DNA of 64,000 nucleotides from Salinactinospora qingdaonensis (GTDB lineage Bacteria > Actinomycetota > Actinomycetes > Streptosporangiales > Streptosporangiaceae): assembly GCF_039539445.1 (NCBI RefSeq), contig NZ_BAABDD010000017.1:1-64000 (forward strand), written 5' to 3'. Below, one piece after another: positions 37,056-46,246 of the stretch. The stretch's first letter is position 1. Each line of letters begins with the position of its first letter. Made by a program: the position numbers and the translations under genes. The notes beneath the pieces were generated by a model. The model saw only the letters and a program-made list of their open reading frames with translations, was not told where the DNA came from and did not search any database.

Positions 37056-39548
37056 GTGACCGTCACGACCAGCACGACCACAGGGGGCACACCGGACGTG
37101 CCTCCGGAGGACCTCGTCACCGTCACCATCGACGGCTTCCAGATTCAGGTCCCCAAAGGCACGCTGGTGATTCGTGCCGCCGAGCTGCTCGGCATCCAGA
37201 TCCCCCGGTTCTGCGATCACCCGCTGCTCGACCCGGTCGGCGCGTGCCGCCAGTGCCTCGTGGAAATCCCCGACGCCGGCAACGGGCGCCCCATGCCCAA
37301 GCCGCAGGCGTCGTGCACGATCACCGTGATGGAGGGCATGGTCGTCAAGACCCAGCTCACCTCACAAGTGGCCGAGAAGGCCCAGCGCGGCATCATGGAG
37401 CTGCTGCTGATCAACCACCCGCTGGACTGCCCCGTCTGCGACAAGGGCGGCGAGTGCCCCCTGCAAAACCAGGCCATGTCCACCGGCGGCGGCGAGACGC
37501 GCTTCACCGACACCAAGCGCACCTTCCCCAAGCCCATCCCGCTGTCCACCGAGGTGCTGCTCGACCGCGAGCGCTGCATCCAGTGCGCTCGCTGCACCCG
37601 GTTCTCGGCTCAGATCGCCGGCGACCCCTTCATCGAGCTGTTCGACCGCGGCGCCGAGGAGCAGGTCGGCACCGCCGACGGCCAGCCGTTCCAGTCCTAC
37701 TTCTCCGGTAACACGGTGCAGATCTGCCCCGTGGGCGCCCTCACCGGCGCCGCCTACCGGTTCCGCGCCCGCCCCTTCGACCTGGTCTCCACACCCAGCG
37801 CCTGCGAGCACTGCGCCTCCGGCTGCGCACTGCGCACCGACCACCGCCGCGGCAAGGTCACCCGGCGCCTGGCCGGCGACGACCCGCAGGTCAATGAGGA
37901 GTGGAACTGCGACAAGGGCCGGTGGGCCTTCACCTACGCAACCCGGCCCGACCGGCTCAAGCAGCCGCTGGTGCGCGACGAGGACAGCCGCGAGCTGGAG
38001 CGGGCCTCCTGGCCAGAGGCCCTCACCCTCGCCGCGCGCGGCCTCTCGCGCGCTCGCGGGCGCGTCGGCGTGCTCACCGGCGGGCGCCTCACCTTGGAAG
38101 ACGCCTACGGCTACGCCAAGTTCACCCGCCTCGCCCTGCGCAGCAACGACATCGACATGCGCGCCCGCGTCCACTCCACCGAGGAGAGTTCCTTCCTCGC
38201 CTCGCGAGTGGCCGGAACCGGCATCGGCGTCACCTACACCGACCTGGAGAACGCGCCGGTGGTGCTGCTCGCCGGGTTCGAGCCCGAGGAGGAGTCCCCC
38301 ATCGTCTTCCTGCGGCTGCGCAAGGCAGTCCGCAAGAAGGGGCTGCGGGTGTTCTCCGTGGCATCGCACGCGCCCCGCGGTCTGGCCAAGACCGAGGGCA
38401 CGCTCATCCCCACGGTCCCCGGCGACGAGGCCACGGTCCTCGACGACCTGGGCGACCTCGCGCCCGAGGCCAAGGAGGCACTGCGCTCCCAGGGCGCGAT
38501 CATCCTCGCTGGCGAGCGCCTCGCCGAGACCTCCGGCGCGCTCTCGGCGGTGACCCGGCTCGCCGACCGTACCGGCGCCCGGCTGGCCTGGGTACCGCGT
38601 CGGGCGGGCGAACGGGGCGCCCTCGAAGCCGGCGCGATGCCCAACCTGCTGCCGGTGGGCCGCCCTGTGGCCGACCCTGACGCCCGCGCCGAGGTGGCCC
38701 GCACCTGGTCAGTGGCCGACCTGCCCGAGGAGCCGGGCCGCGACACCGCCGGCATCATCGCCGCAGCCGCCGCCGGGGAACTCGACGCCCTGGTCATCGG
38801 CGGGGTCGACATCAACGACCTGCCCGACCCCGAGGGAGCCCGTGCCGCTTTGGCCCGGGTGCCCTTCATCGTCAGCTTGGAACTGCGCGCCAGCGACGTC
38901 ACCGACCGCGCCGACGTGGTGCTGCCGGTGGCGCCGGTCGCCGAGAAGTCCGGAACGTTCGTCGACTGGGAGGGACGGGGACGGCGCTTCGACGACGCCC
39001 TCCAGGTGCCCGGTTCCCTCTCCGACTTGCGGGTGCTGGCCGCCATCGCCGACGAGATGGACATCCATCTCGGGCTGCCCGACGACGAGGCCGCCCGCCG
39101 GGAACTGGCCGCCCTGGGCACCTGGGGCGGGCCGCGCCCACCCGAACCGGTGGACGCGCCCACCGAGCCCCCCAAGCCCGCTGCCGGCCAGGCCGTACTG
39201 TCGACGTGGAGCATGCTGCTGGGCAACGGGCGCATGGAGGACGGCGAGCCCTACCTCGCCGGCACCGCGCGTCCCACCGTCGCCCGCCTTTCCGCCGCCA
39301 CTGCCGCTGAAGTCGGCCTCGCCGACGGCGGCCAGGTGCGGGTCACCGGCGACACCGGCTCGGTCAGCGTGCCCGTGGCCCTGACCGACATGCCCGACCG
39401 GGTGGTGTGGCTGCCGGCGAACGCCCACGACTGCGCCGTGCGCCGCGACCTTGGGGTCGCGCCTGGGGCGGTCGTGACGCTGGCGGCCGACGTCGTGCCG
39501 ACGCCCAGCCAGGACGGCACCATCGAGACCGCGGGGAGCCAACAGTGA
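37056..39548 (+). CDS. nuoG: NADH-quinone oxidoreductase subunit G
   Basis: 830 residues from the GTG at 37056, preceded by AAGGGAGG (37044-37051), which decides the start. The 2Fe-2S domain has CDHPLLDPVGACRQC. HLD and 4Fe-4S ligands are in CPVCDKGGEC and CIQCARC. Next, C-E-H-C-x3-C and a Cys 27 residues later (EEWNC) give the exact C-x2-C-x3-C-x27-C pattern of the extra cluster N7, which some bacterial complex I enzymes have and mitochondria lack. A molybdopterin-enzyme-like domain without catalytic cofactor residues follows. The last 130 residues resemble a molybdopterin-dinucleotide-binding fold. Confidence 0.95.
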   Translation: MTVTTSTTTGGTPDVPPEDLVTVTIDGFQIQVPKGTLVIRAAELLGIQIPRFCDHPLLDPVGACRQCLVEIPDAGNGRPMPKPQASCTITVMEGMVVKTQLTSQVAEKAQRGIMELLLINHPLDCPVCDKGGECPLQNQAMSTGGGETRFTDTKRTFPKPIPLSTEVLLDRERCIQCARCTRFSAQIAGDPFIELFDRGAEEQVGTADGQPFQSYFSGNTVQICPVGALTGAAYRFRARPFDLVSTPSACEHCASGCALRTDHRRGKVTRRLAGDDPQVNEEWNCDKGRWAFTYATRPDRLKQPLVRDEDSRELERASWPEALTLAARGLSRARGRVGVLTGGRLTLEDAYGYAKFTRLALRSNDIDMRARVHSTEESSFLASRVAGTGIGVTYTDLENAPVVLLAGFEPEEESPIVFLRLRKAVRKKGLRVFSVASHAPRGLAKTEGTLIPTVPGDEATVLDDLGDLAPEAKEALRSQGAIILAGERLAETSGALSAVTRLADRTGARLAWVPRRAGERGALEAGAMPNLLPVGRPVADPDARAEVARTWSVADLPEEPGRDTAGIIAAAAAGELDALVIGGVDINDLPDPEGARAALARVPFIVSLELRASDVTDRADVVLPVAPVAEKSGTFVDWEGRGRRFDDALQVPGSLSDLRVLAAIADEMDIHLGLPDDEAARRELAALGTWGGPRPPEPVDAPTEPPKPAAGQAVLSTWSMLLGNGRMEDGEPYLAGTARPTVARLSAATAAEVGLADGGQVRVTGDTGSVSVPVALTDMPDRVVWLPANAHDCAVRRDLGVAPGAVVTLAADVVPTPSQDGTIETAGSQQ

Positions 39549-40939
39549 TGCCCGACCCGCTGACCGGAGCCAACGCCACGAGTTTGCTCGCCGCCGAATC
39601 GTCGCTGCGGGCCTTCGGCACCGACCCGTGGTGGATCATCCTGATCAAGGCGCTGGCGATCTTCGTCTTCCTGATGCTGTGCGTGCTCATGATGATCATG
39701 GCCGACCGCAAGGTCATGGGCCGCATGCAGCAGCGCCACGGACCCAACCGCTTCGGCCCGATAGGGTTGCTACAGTCGCTGGCCGACGGGGTGAAACTGT
39801 CCCTCAAAGAGGACCTGATCCCGCGCAACGTCGACCGCGCGGTCTACATCGCCGCCCCCATGATCTCGGCGATCCCGGCCTTCGTCGCGTTCTCGGTGAT
39901 CCCGGTGGGGCCCGAGGTCTCGATATTCGGCGTCATGACCCCGCTCCAGCTCACCGACCTACCGGTGGCGGTGCTGCTGGTGCTGGCGACTGCCTCCATC
40001 GGCGTCTACGGCATCGTGCTGGCCGGCTGGTCCTCGCAGTCGCCGTACCCGCTACTGGGCGGGCTGCGCGCTTCAGCCCAGGTGATCAGCTACGAGATCG
40101 CCATGGGTCTGTCATTTGTGGCGGTGTTCATCTACTCGGGGACGCTGAGCACCTCAGGCATCGTCGAAGCCCAGCAGGGCATGTGGTTCGCCATCGTGCT
40201 CTTCCCCTCCTTTGTGATCTACGCGATCACGATGGTGGGCGAGACCAACCGGCTGCCCTTCGACCTCGCCGAGGGCGAAGGCGAGATCGTCGGCGGGTTC
40301 ATGACCGAGTACTCCTCGATGAAGTTCATCATGTTCTTCCTCGCCGAGTACGTCAACATGGTCACCGTCTCCGCCCTGGCCGTCACCCTCTTCCTCGGCG
40401 GCTACCACGCGCCGCCGCCCCTGACCATGTTCTGGGCCGGAGCCAACGAGGCGTGGTGGCCGGCCCTGTGGTGGCTGCTGAAGTTCATCCTGGTGCTGTT
40501 CGGCTTCATCTGGGTCCGTGGTTCGCTGCCCCGGGTGCGCTACGACCAGCTCATGCAACTGGGCTGGAAGGTCCTCATCCCCATCCAGCTCGTGTGGATC
40601 ACGGCCGTGGCCACCATCCGGGTGCTGACCACCCAGGGCTACCCGACCGCGGTCACCGTCGCCGTCATCGTCGGCTTCGTTCTCGCCGTGCTCGCGGTGA
40701 TCACCGTGTGGGGCCGCTCCACCGACCTCAGAAAAGCCCGAGAGGCCGCCGAGCGGGCCGAGGAGGCCGCGGCACTCCGGGACAACCCGATGCACGGCGG
40801 GTTCCCCGTGCCACCCATGCAGGCCGACCACTACGGCAGCAGCGTGCCGGCCGAGGAGCCCCGCACCCCGCCGTTGCCACCGACACCACCAGCCACACCG
40901 ACCTCAACCGACAAGCGTGAGGAGGTTACCGGTGCTTGA
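39548..40939 (+). CDS. nuoH: NADH-quinone oxidoreductase subunit H
   Basis: 463 residues with about eight membrane helices. ADRKVMGRMQQRHGPNRFGP, LIPRNVDRAVYIAAP and MVGETNRLPFDLAEGEGEIVGGF are classic NuoH loops; the last carries quinone-site acidic residues. The C-terminus has a cytoplasmic tail of about 70 residues, Pro/Thr-rich, typical of high-GC actinobacteria. ATG at 39548 overlaps the nuoG stop (TGATG). The stop overlaps the nuoI start by 8 bp. Confidence 0.96.
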   Translation: MPDPLTGANATSLLAAESSLRAFGTDPWWIILIKALAIFVFLMLCVLMMIMADRKVMGRMQQRHGPNRFGPIGLLQSLADGVKLSLKEDLIPRNVDRAVYIAAPMISAIPAFVAFSVIPVGPEVSIFGVMTPLQLTDLPVAVLLVLATASIGVYGIVLAGWSSQSPYPLLGGLRASAQVISYEIAMGLSFVAVFIYSGTLSTSGIVEAQQGMWFAIVLFPSFVIYAITMVGETNRLPFDLAEGEGEIVGGFMTEYSSMKFIMFFLAEYVNMVTVSALAVTLFLGGYHAPPPLTMFWAGANEAWWPALWWLLKFILVLFGFIWVRGSLPRVRYDQLMQLGWKVLIPIQLVWITAVATIRVLTTQGYPTAVTVAVIVGFVLAVLAVITVWGRSTDLRKAREAAERAEEAAALRDNPMHGGFPVPPMQADHYGSSVPAEEPRTPPLPPTPPATPTSTDKREEVTGA

Positions 40940-41477
40940 TTGGCTTAATCCCGTGAAGGGGTTCGGCGTCACCTTCCACACCATGTTCAAGAAGGTGGAC
41001 ACCATTGAGTACCCCGAGGTGAAGACACCCACGATGCCGCGGTTCCACGGGCGTCACCAGCTCAACCGCTGGCCCGACGGGCTGGAGAAGTGCATCGGGT
41101 GCGAGCTGTGCGCTTGGGCCTGCCCCGCCGACGCCATCTACGTCGAGGGTGGCGACAACACCGAGGAGGAACGTTACTCCCCCGGTGAGCGCTACGGCCG
41201 GGTGTACCAGATCAACTACCTGCGCTGCATCCTGTGCGGCCTGTGCATCGAAGCGTGCCCCACCCGGGCGCTGACGATGACCAACGAGTACGAGATCGCC
41301 GACGACAACCGCGAGAGCCTCATCTGGACCAAGGAGCAGCTCCTCGCGCCCCTCAAGGAGGGGATGGAGGCGCCGCCGCACCCCATGTACCTCGGCGACA
41401 CCGAGGAGGACTACTACCGCATGGGCCGTGGCCAGGCGGAGCATCCAGACGGTGAGAAGAACAGCGAGGCCGTCTAA
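40932..41477 (+). CDS. nuoI: NADH-quinone oxidoreductase subunit I
   Basis: 181 residues from the GTG at 40932. GGAGG at 40921-40925, 6 nt upstream, decides against the GTG at 40917. Two ferredoxin motifs, CIGCELCAWACP and CILCGLCIEACP, bind clusters N6a and N6b that bridge NuoG and NuoB. The following gene begins on the very next base after the stop. Confidence 0.97.
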   Translation: MLDWLNPVKGFGVTFHTMFKKVDTIEYPEVKTPTMPRFHGRHQLNRWPDGLEKCIGCELCAWACPADAIYVEGGDNTEEERYSPGERYGRVYQINYLRCILCGLCIEACPTRALTMTNEYEIADDNRESLIWTKEQLLAPLKEGMEAPPHPMYLGDTEEDYYRMGRGQAEHPDGEKNSEAV

Positions 41478-42389
41478 GTGAGCGTCATCCCCTACCAGAC
41501 CACGGCTGTGAGCGCCGTGTCCGGTGCCGAAACCGCGGCGTTTTGGGTGCTGGGCGCGATCATCGTGCTGGCCGCGCTCGGTGTGATCCTCAGCCGTAAG
41601 GCCGTGTACTCGGCCCTGATGATGGCCGTTGTGATGATCGGTCTGGCCGTCTTCTACGGCATCAACCAAGCGCCGTTTTTGATGGTCGTCCAGATCGTCG
41701 TCTACACCGGTGCCGTGCTGATGCTGTTCCTGTTCGTGCTGATGCTTATCGGCGTCAGTTCGGCCGACTCCCTTGTGGAGACGATCAAGGGACAACGGGT
41801 CCTGACAGTGGTGATCGGACTGGCCTTCCTGGGCGCCCTGACTACCGGCCTGACCCGCATCACCGTGGCCGGTCCGGTGGGGCTCAGCGCGGGCACGGGT
41901 GTGGCCGGCGGCAACGTGCCCTGGCTGGCCACCGAGATCATCTACCGCTACGTCATCGCCTTCGAGGCCACGGGGGCCCTGTTGATCACGGCCGTGCTCG
42001 GCGCGCTCGTGCTGGCCCACTCCCAGCGCCTCAAGGCGCGCCGGACCCAGCGCGATCTGTCCAAGGACCGCGTCCACGGCGATCACCTCACCCCGCTGCC
42101 CGGTCCCGGCGCCTACGCCCGTCACAACGCCATCGACATGCCGGCGCTGCTCCCGGACGGTTCGGTCTCCGAACTCTCCCTCAACCCGGTGCTGTCGGCG
42201 CGTGATCCGCGCGACCAGTCGAAGGTGCCCCAGGACATCCAGCTCGGTGCCGCCCCCACGCCCGGGGGCGCCTCCGACTCGGCCTGGTCCAAGGAAGGCC
42301 ACCCCACCGACGCGGTCGAGGGCGAGGCAGCCGAGGACAGCACTGACGACAACGGCGAGCAGGACGGAGAGCGCTCATGGACCCGATGA
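41478..42389 (+). CDS. nuoJ: NADH-quinone oxidoreductase subunit J
   Basis: 303 residues, starting at GTG 41478 directly after the nuoI stop. Five membrane helices lie in the first 195 residues, including VQIVVYTGAVLMLFLFVLMLIG, the pi-bulge helix of NuoJ. A long hydrophilic C-terminal tail of about 100 residues (VHGDHLTPLPGPGAYARHN onwards) is typical of actinobacterial NuoJ. Overlaps nuoK by 13 bp. Confidence 0.95.
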   Translation: MSVIPYQTTAVSAVSGAETAAFWVLGAIIVLAALGVILSRKAVYSALMMAVVMIGLAVFYGINQAPFLMVVQIVVYTGAVLMLFLFVLMLIGVSSADSLVETIKGQRVLTVVIGLAFLGALTTGLTRITVAGPVGLSAGTGVAGGNVPWLATEIIYRYVIAFEATGALLITAVLGALVLAHSQRLKARRTQRDLSKDRVHGDHLTPLPGPGAYARHNAIDMPALLPDGSVSELSLNPVLSARDPRDQSKVPQDIQLGAAPTPGGASDSAWSKEGHPTDAVEGEAAEDSTDDNGEQDGERSWTR

Positions 42390-42676
42390 ACTACATCATC
42401 CTCGCCGCGATCCTGTTCACCATCGGTGCCGTCGGCGTGCTGATCCGGCGCAACGCGATCATCTTGTTCATGTGTGTCGAGCTGATGCTCAACGCCTGCA
42501 ACCTCGCGTTCGTCGCCTTCGCGCGCATGCACGGCAACATCGAGGGCCAGGTCGTCGCGTTCTTCGTGATGGTCGTCGCCGCCGCAGAGGTGGTCGTCGG
42601 CCTGGCGATCCTCATGCAGATCTTTAGGACCCGCAGGTCGGCGTCGGTTGATGACGCCAACCTGCTCAAGCACTGA
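42377..42676 (+). CDS. nuoK: NADH-quinone oxidoreductase subunit K
   Basis: 99 residues and three helices. IILFMCVELMLNACNLAFVAF carries the conserved membrane Glu of NuoK, and VVAAAEVVVGLAILM the second Glu, both in the proton path. It begins inside the end of nuoJ. Confidence 0.97.
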   Translation: MDPMNYIILAAILFTIGAVGVLIRRNAIILFMCVELMLNACNLAFVAFARMHGNIEGQVVAFFVMVVAAAEVVVGLAILMQIFRTRRSASVDDANLLKH

Positions 42677-42690
42677 AGGGGCGGGCCGAC

Positions 42691-44634
42691 GTGACGGCAC
42701 ATCTCGCCGCTGAAGCACACGCGGTCACCGCCGCGGCCAGCGGAGCCATCCACTCCTACGCCTGGCTGCTGATCGCGTTCCCCCTCCTCGGCGCCGCGGT
42801 TCTGTTGCTCGGTGGCCGGCGCACCAACGTGTGGGGGCACTGGCTGGCCGTAGCCATGCCGCTGGCCAGCTTCGTCTGGGCAGTCCTGGCGCTGATCCAA
42901 CTGCTGGGCTACGCGCCAGAGGAACGCAGCAGGTCAGTCGAGGTCTACCAGTGGATTTCGGTGGGCTCGTTCGAGGCCAACGTCAACCTGCTGCTCGACC
43001 CGCTGTCGATCAGTTTCGTGTTGCTCATCACCGGCGTGGGCTCACTCATCCACATCTACTCCGTGGGCTACATGGCCCACGACCCCGGCCGGCGGCGCTT
43101 CTTCGCCTATCTCAACCTGTTCATCGCGGCGATGCTCGTCCTCGTGCTCGCCGACAACTTCGCACTGCTGTTCCTCGGTTGGGAGGGTGTGGGCCTGGCC
43201 TCCTACCTCCTCATCGGGTTCTGGCAGTACAAGTCTTCGGCGGCGGTGGCCGCCAAGAAGGCGTTCCTGATCAACCGCGTCGGCGACGTCGGCCTGCTCA
43301 TCGCCATCATGCTGATGTTCACCACATTCGGCACGGTGGCTTTCGGCCCCGTCTTCAACGCCGTCGGCGGAGCCGGTCAGGGCGTGCTCACCGCGATCGG
43401 ACTGCTGCTTCTGCTCGGCGCCTGCGGCAAGTCCGCCCAGTTGCCGCTGCAAGCGTGGCTGCTCGACGCCATGGAGGGCCCGACCCCCGTCTCGGCGCTC
43501 ATCCACGCCGCCACCATGGTCACCGCCGGCGTCTACCTCATCGTCCGGGCCGGCCCCGTCTTCGAGGCCGCGCCCACCGCCCAGCTCGTGGTGACCATCG
43601 TCGGTGCGGCCACGCTGCTGGCCGGCGCCATCATCGGGTGCGCCAAGGACGACATCAAGAAGGCCCTGGCCGGCTCCACGATGAGCCAGATCGGCTACAT
43701 GACCCTGGCAGCCGGGCTGGGGCCCATCGGTTACGCCGCCGCCATCGCCCACCTCGTCACACACGGCTTCTTCAAGGCCGGCCTGTTCCTCGGCGCCGGC
43801 TCGGTCATGCACGGCATGAACGACGAAGTGGACATGCGCAAGTTCGGCGCCCTCCGCACGGCCATGCCGATCACCTTCGCGACGTTCGGGCTGGGCTACC
43901 TCGCCATCATCGGCTTCCCGTTCTTGTCGGGATGGTGGACCAAGGAAGGCATCATCGAGGCCGCGTTCGCCTCCGGCGGCACCGCCGGCCAGATCCTGGG
44001 GTGGGCCGCGCTCGTCGGCGCCGGTCTGACCGCCTTCTACATGTCGCGCGTGATGTTCATGACGTTCTTCGGGGAGAAGCGCTGGGACGACGGTGTCCAC
44101 CCGCACGAGTCGCCGGCCTCCATGACCGTCCCCATGCTCGTGCTCGCCGTGGGGTCGGTGGGGCTGGGCGCCGTCCTCGTGTTCGGCTACCAGTTCGCGC
44201 TGTTCCTGGAGCCGGTCGTGGGCGCCCCCGAGCACCACGAGTTCAGCCTCACCCACATGGTCACGAGCTGGACGAGCCTCACGGCGCTCGGATTCATGAT
44301 CGTCGGTGTCGCCGTCGCCTGGCTGTACTACGGCCGCGCAACGGTGCCACGCACGGCGCCCAAGGGCAACCTCGTCACCGTCGCCGCTCGCAACGAGCTG
44401 TACGGCAACGCCATCAACGAGGGCCTATTCATGCGCCCCGGCCAAGTGCTGACCGCGAACACGACCACCTTCGACACCAAGGTCGTCGACGGTCTCGTCA
44501 ACGGTGTCGCCCGGCTGGTGCGGGAAAGCTCCACGGGCCTGCGCCGCATGCAGACCGGGTTCGCCCGCACCTACGCCCTGACGATGCTCTTCGGCGCGAC
44601 CCTCGTCGTGGCGACGTTGGTAGTGAGGATTTGA
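42691..44634 (+). CDS. nuoL: NADH-quinone oxidoreductase subunit L
   Basis: 647 residues, the distal antiporter-like proton channel. About 14 helices in the MrpA-like core plus a long lateral helix and a last membrane anchor near the C-terminus (TYALTMLFGATLVVATLVVR). LFLGWEGVGLASYLLIGFW, LPLQAWLLDAMEGPTPVSALIHAATMV read as in the family, with the key Glu, Lys and His residues. GTG at 42691, 14 bp after nuoK. Confidence 0.96.
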   Translation: MTAHLAAEAHAVTAAASGAIHSYAWLLIAFPLLGAAVLLLGGRRTNVWGHWLAVAMPLASFVWAVLALIQLLGYAPEERSRSVEVYQWISVGSFEANVNLLLDPLSISFVLLITGVGSLIHIYSVGYMAHDPGRRRFFAYLNLFIAAMLVLVLADNFALLFLGWEGVGLASYLLIGFWQYKSSAAVAAKKAFLINRVGDVGLLIAIMLMFTTFGTVAFGPVFNAVGGAGQGVLTAIGLLLLLGACGKSAQLPLQAWLLDAMEGPTPVSALIHAATMVTAGVYLIVRAGPVFEAAPTAQLVVTIVGAATLLAGAIIGCAKDDIKKALAGSTMSQIGYMTLAAGLGPIGYAAAIAHLVTHGFFKAGLFLGAGSVMHGMNDEVDMRKFGALRTAMPITFATFGLGYLAIIGFPFLSGWWTKEGIIEAAFASGGTAGQILGWAALVGAGLTAFYMSRVMFMTFFGEKRWDDGVHPHESPASMTVPMLVLAVGSVGLGAVLVFGYQFALFLEPVVGAPEHHEFSLTHMVTSWTSLTALGFMIVGVAVAWLYYGRATVPRTAPKGNLVTVAARNELYGNAINEGLFMRPGQVLTANTTTFDTKVVDGLVNGVARLVRESSTGLRRMQTGFARTYALTMLFGATLVVATLVVRI

Positions 44635-44641
44635 CAAGCCA

Positions 44642-46246
44642 ATGACCATCCCCTGGCTGACTCTGGCCATCGCGATCCCGGCGCTGGGCGCGTTGGGCGT
44701 GGCCGTGACCCCGCGGTTGGCGGCTGAGGCCGTCAAACGGGCGACGCTGGCCGTCACCCTGCTCACGCTCGCCGTGGTCGCCGTGCTGGCCGTGAACTTC
44801 GACCCCTCCGGGGCGCGTTTCCAGTTCACCGAGACCTACCCCTGGATTCCGCGGTTCGGCGTGCACTACGCGGTGGGCATCGACGGCATCGCGTTGGTGC
44901 TCATCGCCCTCTCCGCCCTGCTGGTACCGCTGGTGGTGCTGGCTGCCTGGCGCGAGTTCGAGGTCTCGGACCCCGCCGCCGACCCCGCCGGCGCCGCCCA
45001 GAGCGCCCGTGACATCCGGGGCTACTTCGCCCTCATTCTCGTCCTTGAGGCGATGATGATCGGGGTCTTCGCCGCGACTGACGTGTTCTTGTTCTACGTC
45101 TTCTTCGAGGCGATGCTCATCCCGGTCTACTTCATGATCGGGCGCTATGGCCGTGGCCCCGCCGCCCAGCGGCGGCAGGCCGCGGTGAAGTTCCTGCTCT
45201 ACAGCCTCCTCGGCGGGCTGTTGATGCTGGTGGCCGTCATCGGCGTCTACTCCTTCAGTGCCGCGGCCGGACAGGGCACGTTCCTGTGGTCCGACCTGGT
45301 GGGTGCCGAAGGACTCCTGGCCGGTCTGGACCCGACGGCGTCGCGGTGGCTGTTCCTGGGCTTCTTCGTGGCCTTCGCCATCAAGGCCCCCATGTGGCCG
45401 GTGCACACCTGGCTGGCCCCCGCCGCGGGCTCGGCGCGCCCCGGCACGGCCGTGCTGCTGGTGGGGGTGCTCGACAAGGTCGGCACCTTCGGCATGCTGC
45501 GCTACTGCCTGGAACTGTTCCCCGGGGCGGCGACGTGGTTCGTGTGGCCGGTGGTCGTGCTGAGCCTGATCAGCATCATCTACGGCGCGATCGTCGCGGT
45601 CGGCCAGAGCGACATGCTGCGGCTCATCGCCTTCACCTCGGTCTCGCACTTCGGGTTCATCACCCTGGGCATCTTCGCCATGACCTCGCAGGGCCAGTCG
45701 GGTGCGACGCTGTACATGGTCAACCACGGCTTCTCCACTGGCGCGCTGTTCCTCATCGTCGGATTCCTCGTGGCCCGCAACGGTTCGGCTGCCATCGCCG
45801 ACTACGGCGGCGTGCAGAAGGTGGCGCCGCTGCTGGGTGGAACCTTCCTCATCGCGGGCCTGTCGAGCCTGGCCCTGCCAGGACTGTCGCCATTCGTCAG
45901 CGAGTTCCTGGTGTTCCTCGGCACGTTCGCCTTCAACCCGGTGCCCGCGATCATCGCCACTGCCGGTGTCGTGCTCGCGGCCCTCTACATCCTCTGGATG
46001 TACCAGCGCACCATGACCGGCCCGACACCCGAGCGCGTGAGCGGGCTGCGCGACCTCTCCGGCCGGGAGATGTGGGCGGTCGGGCCGCTCATCGCACTCA
46101 TCATCCTGTTCGGTTGCTATCCCCAGCCACTGCTCGACGTCATCAATCCGGCGGTCGGCCACACCATGCAACAGGTCGGCGTCACCGACCCCGCCCCCGC
46201 GATCGGTGACCAGGTCGCCGAGAGCCAGGAAGGAGCGAGCGAGTGA
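44642..46246 (+). CDS. nuoM: NADH-quinone oxidoreductase subunit M
   Basis: 534 residues, the second antiporter-like subunit. YVFFEAMLIPVYFMIGRYG includes the channel Glu. IKAPMWPVHTWLAPAAGSARPGTAVLL is the broken helix with Lys and the conserved proline. VSHFGFITLGIF follows. The start ATG is 7 bp after nuoL. The stop overlaps nuoN by 4 bp. Confidence 0.96.
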   Translation: MTIPWLTLAIAIPALGALGVAVTPRLAAEAVKRATLAVTLLTLAVVAVLAVNFDPSGARFQFTETYPWIPRFGVHYAVGIDGIALVLIALSALLVPLVVLAAWREFEVSDPAADPAGAAQSARDIRGYFALILVLEAMMIGVFAATDVFLFYVFFEAMLIPVYFMIGRYGRGPAAQRRQAAVKFLLYSLLGGLLMLVAVIGVYSFSAAAGQGTFLWSDLVGAEGLLAGLDPTASRWLFLGFFVAFAIKAPMWPVHTWLAPAAGSARPGTAVLLVGVLDKVGTFGMLRYCLELFPGAATWFVWPVVVLSLISIIYGAIVAVGQSDMLRLIAFTSVSHFGFITLGIFAMTSQGQSGATLYMVNHGFSTGALFLIVGFLVARNGSAAIADYGGVQKVAPLLGGTFLIAGLSSLALPGLSPFVSEFLVFLGTFAFNPVPAIIATAGVVLAALYILWMYQRTMTGPTPERVSGLRDLSGREMWAVGPLIALIILFGCYPQPLLDVINPAVGHTMQQVGVTDPAPAIGDQVAESQEGASE

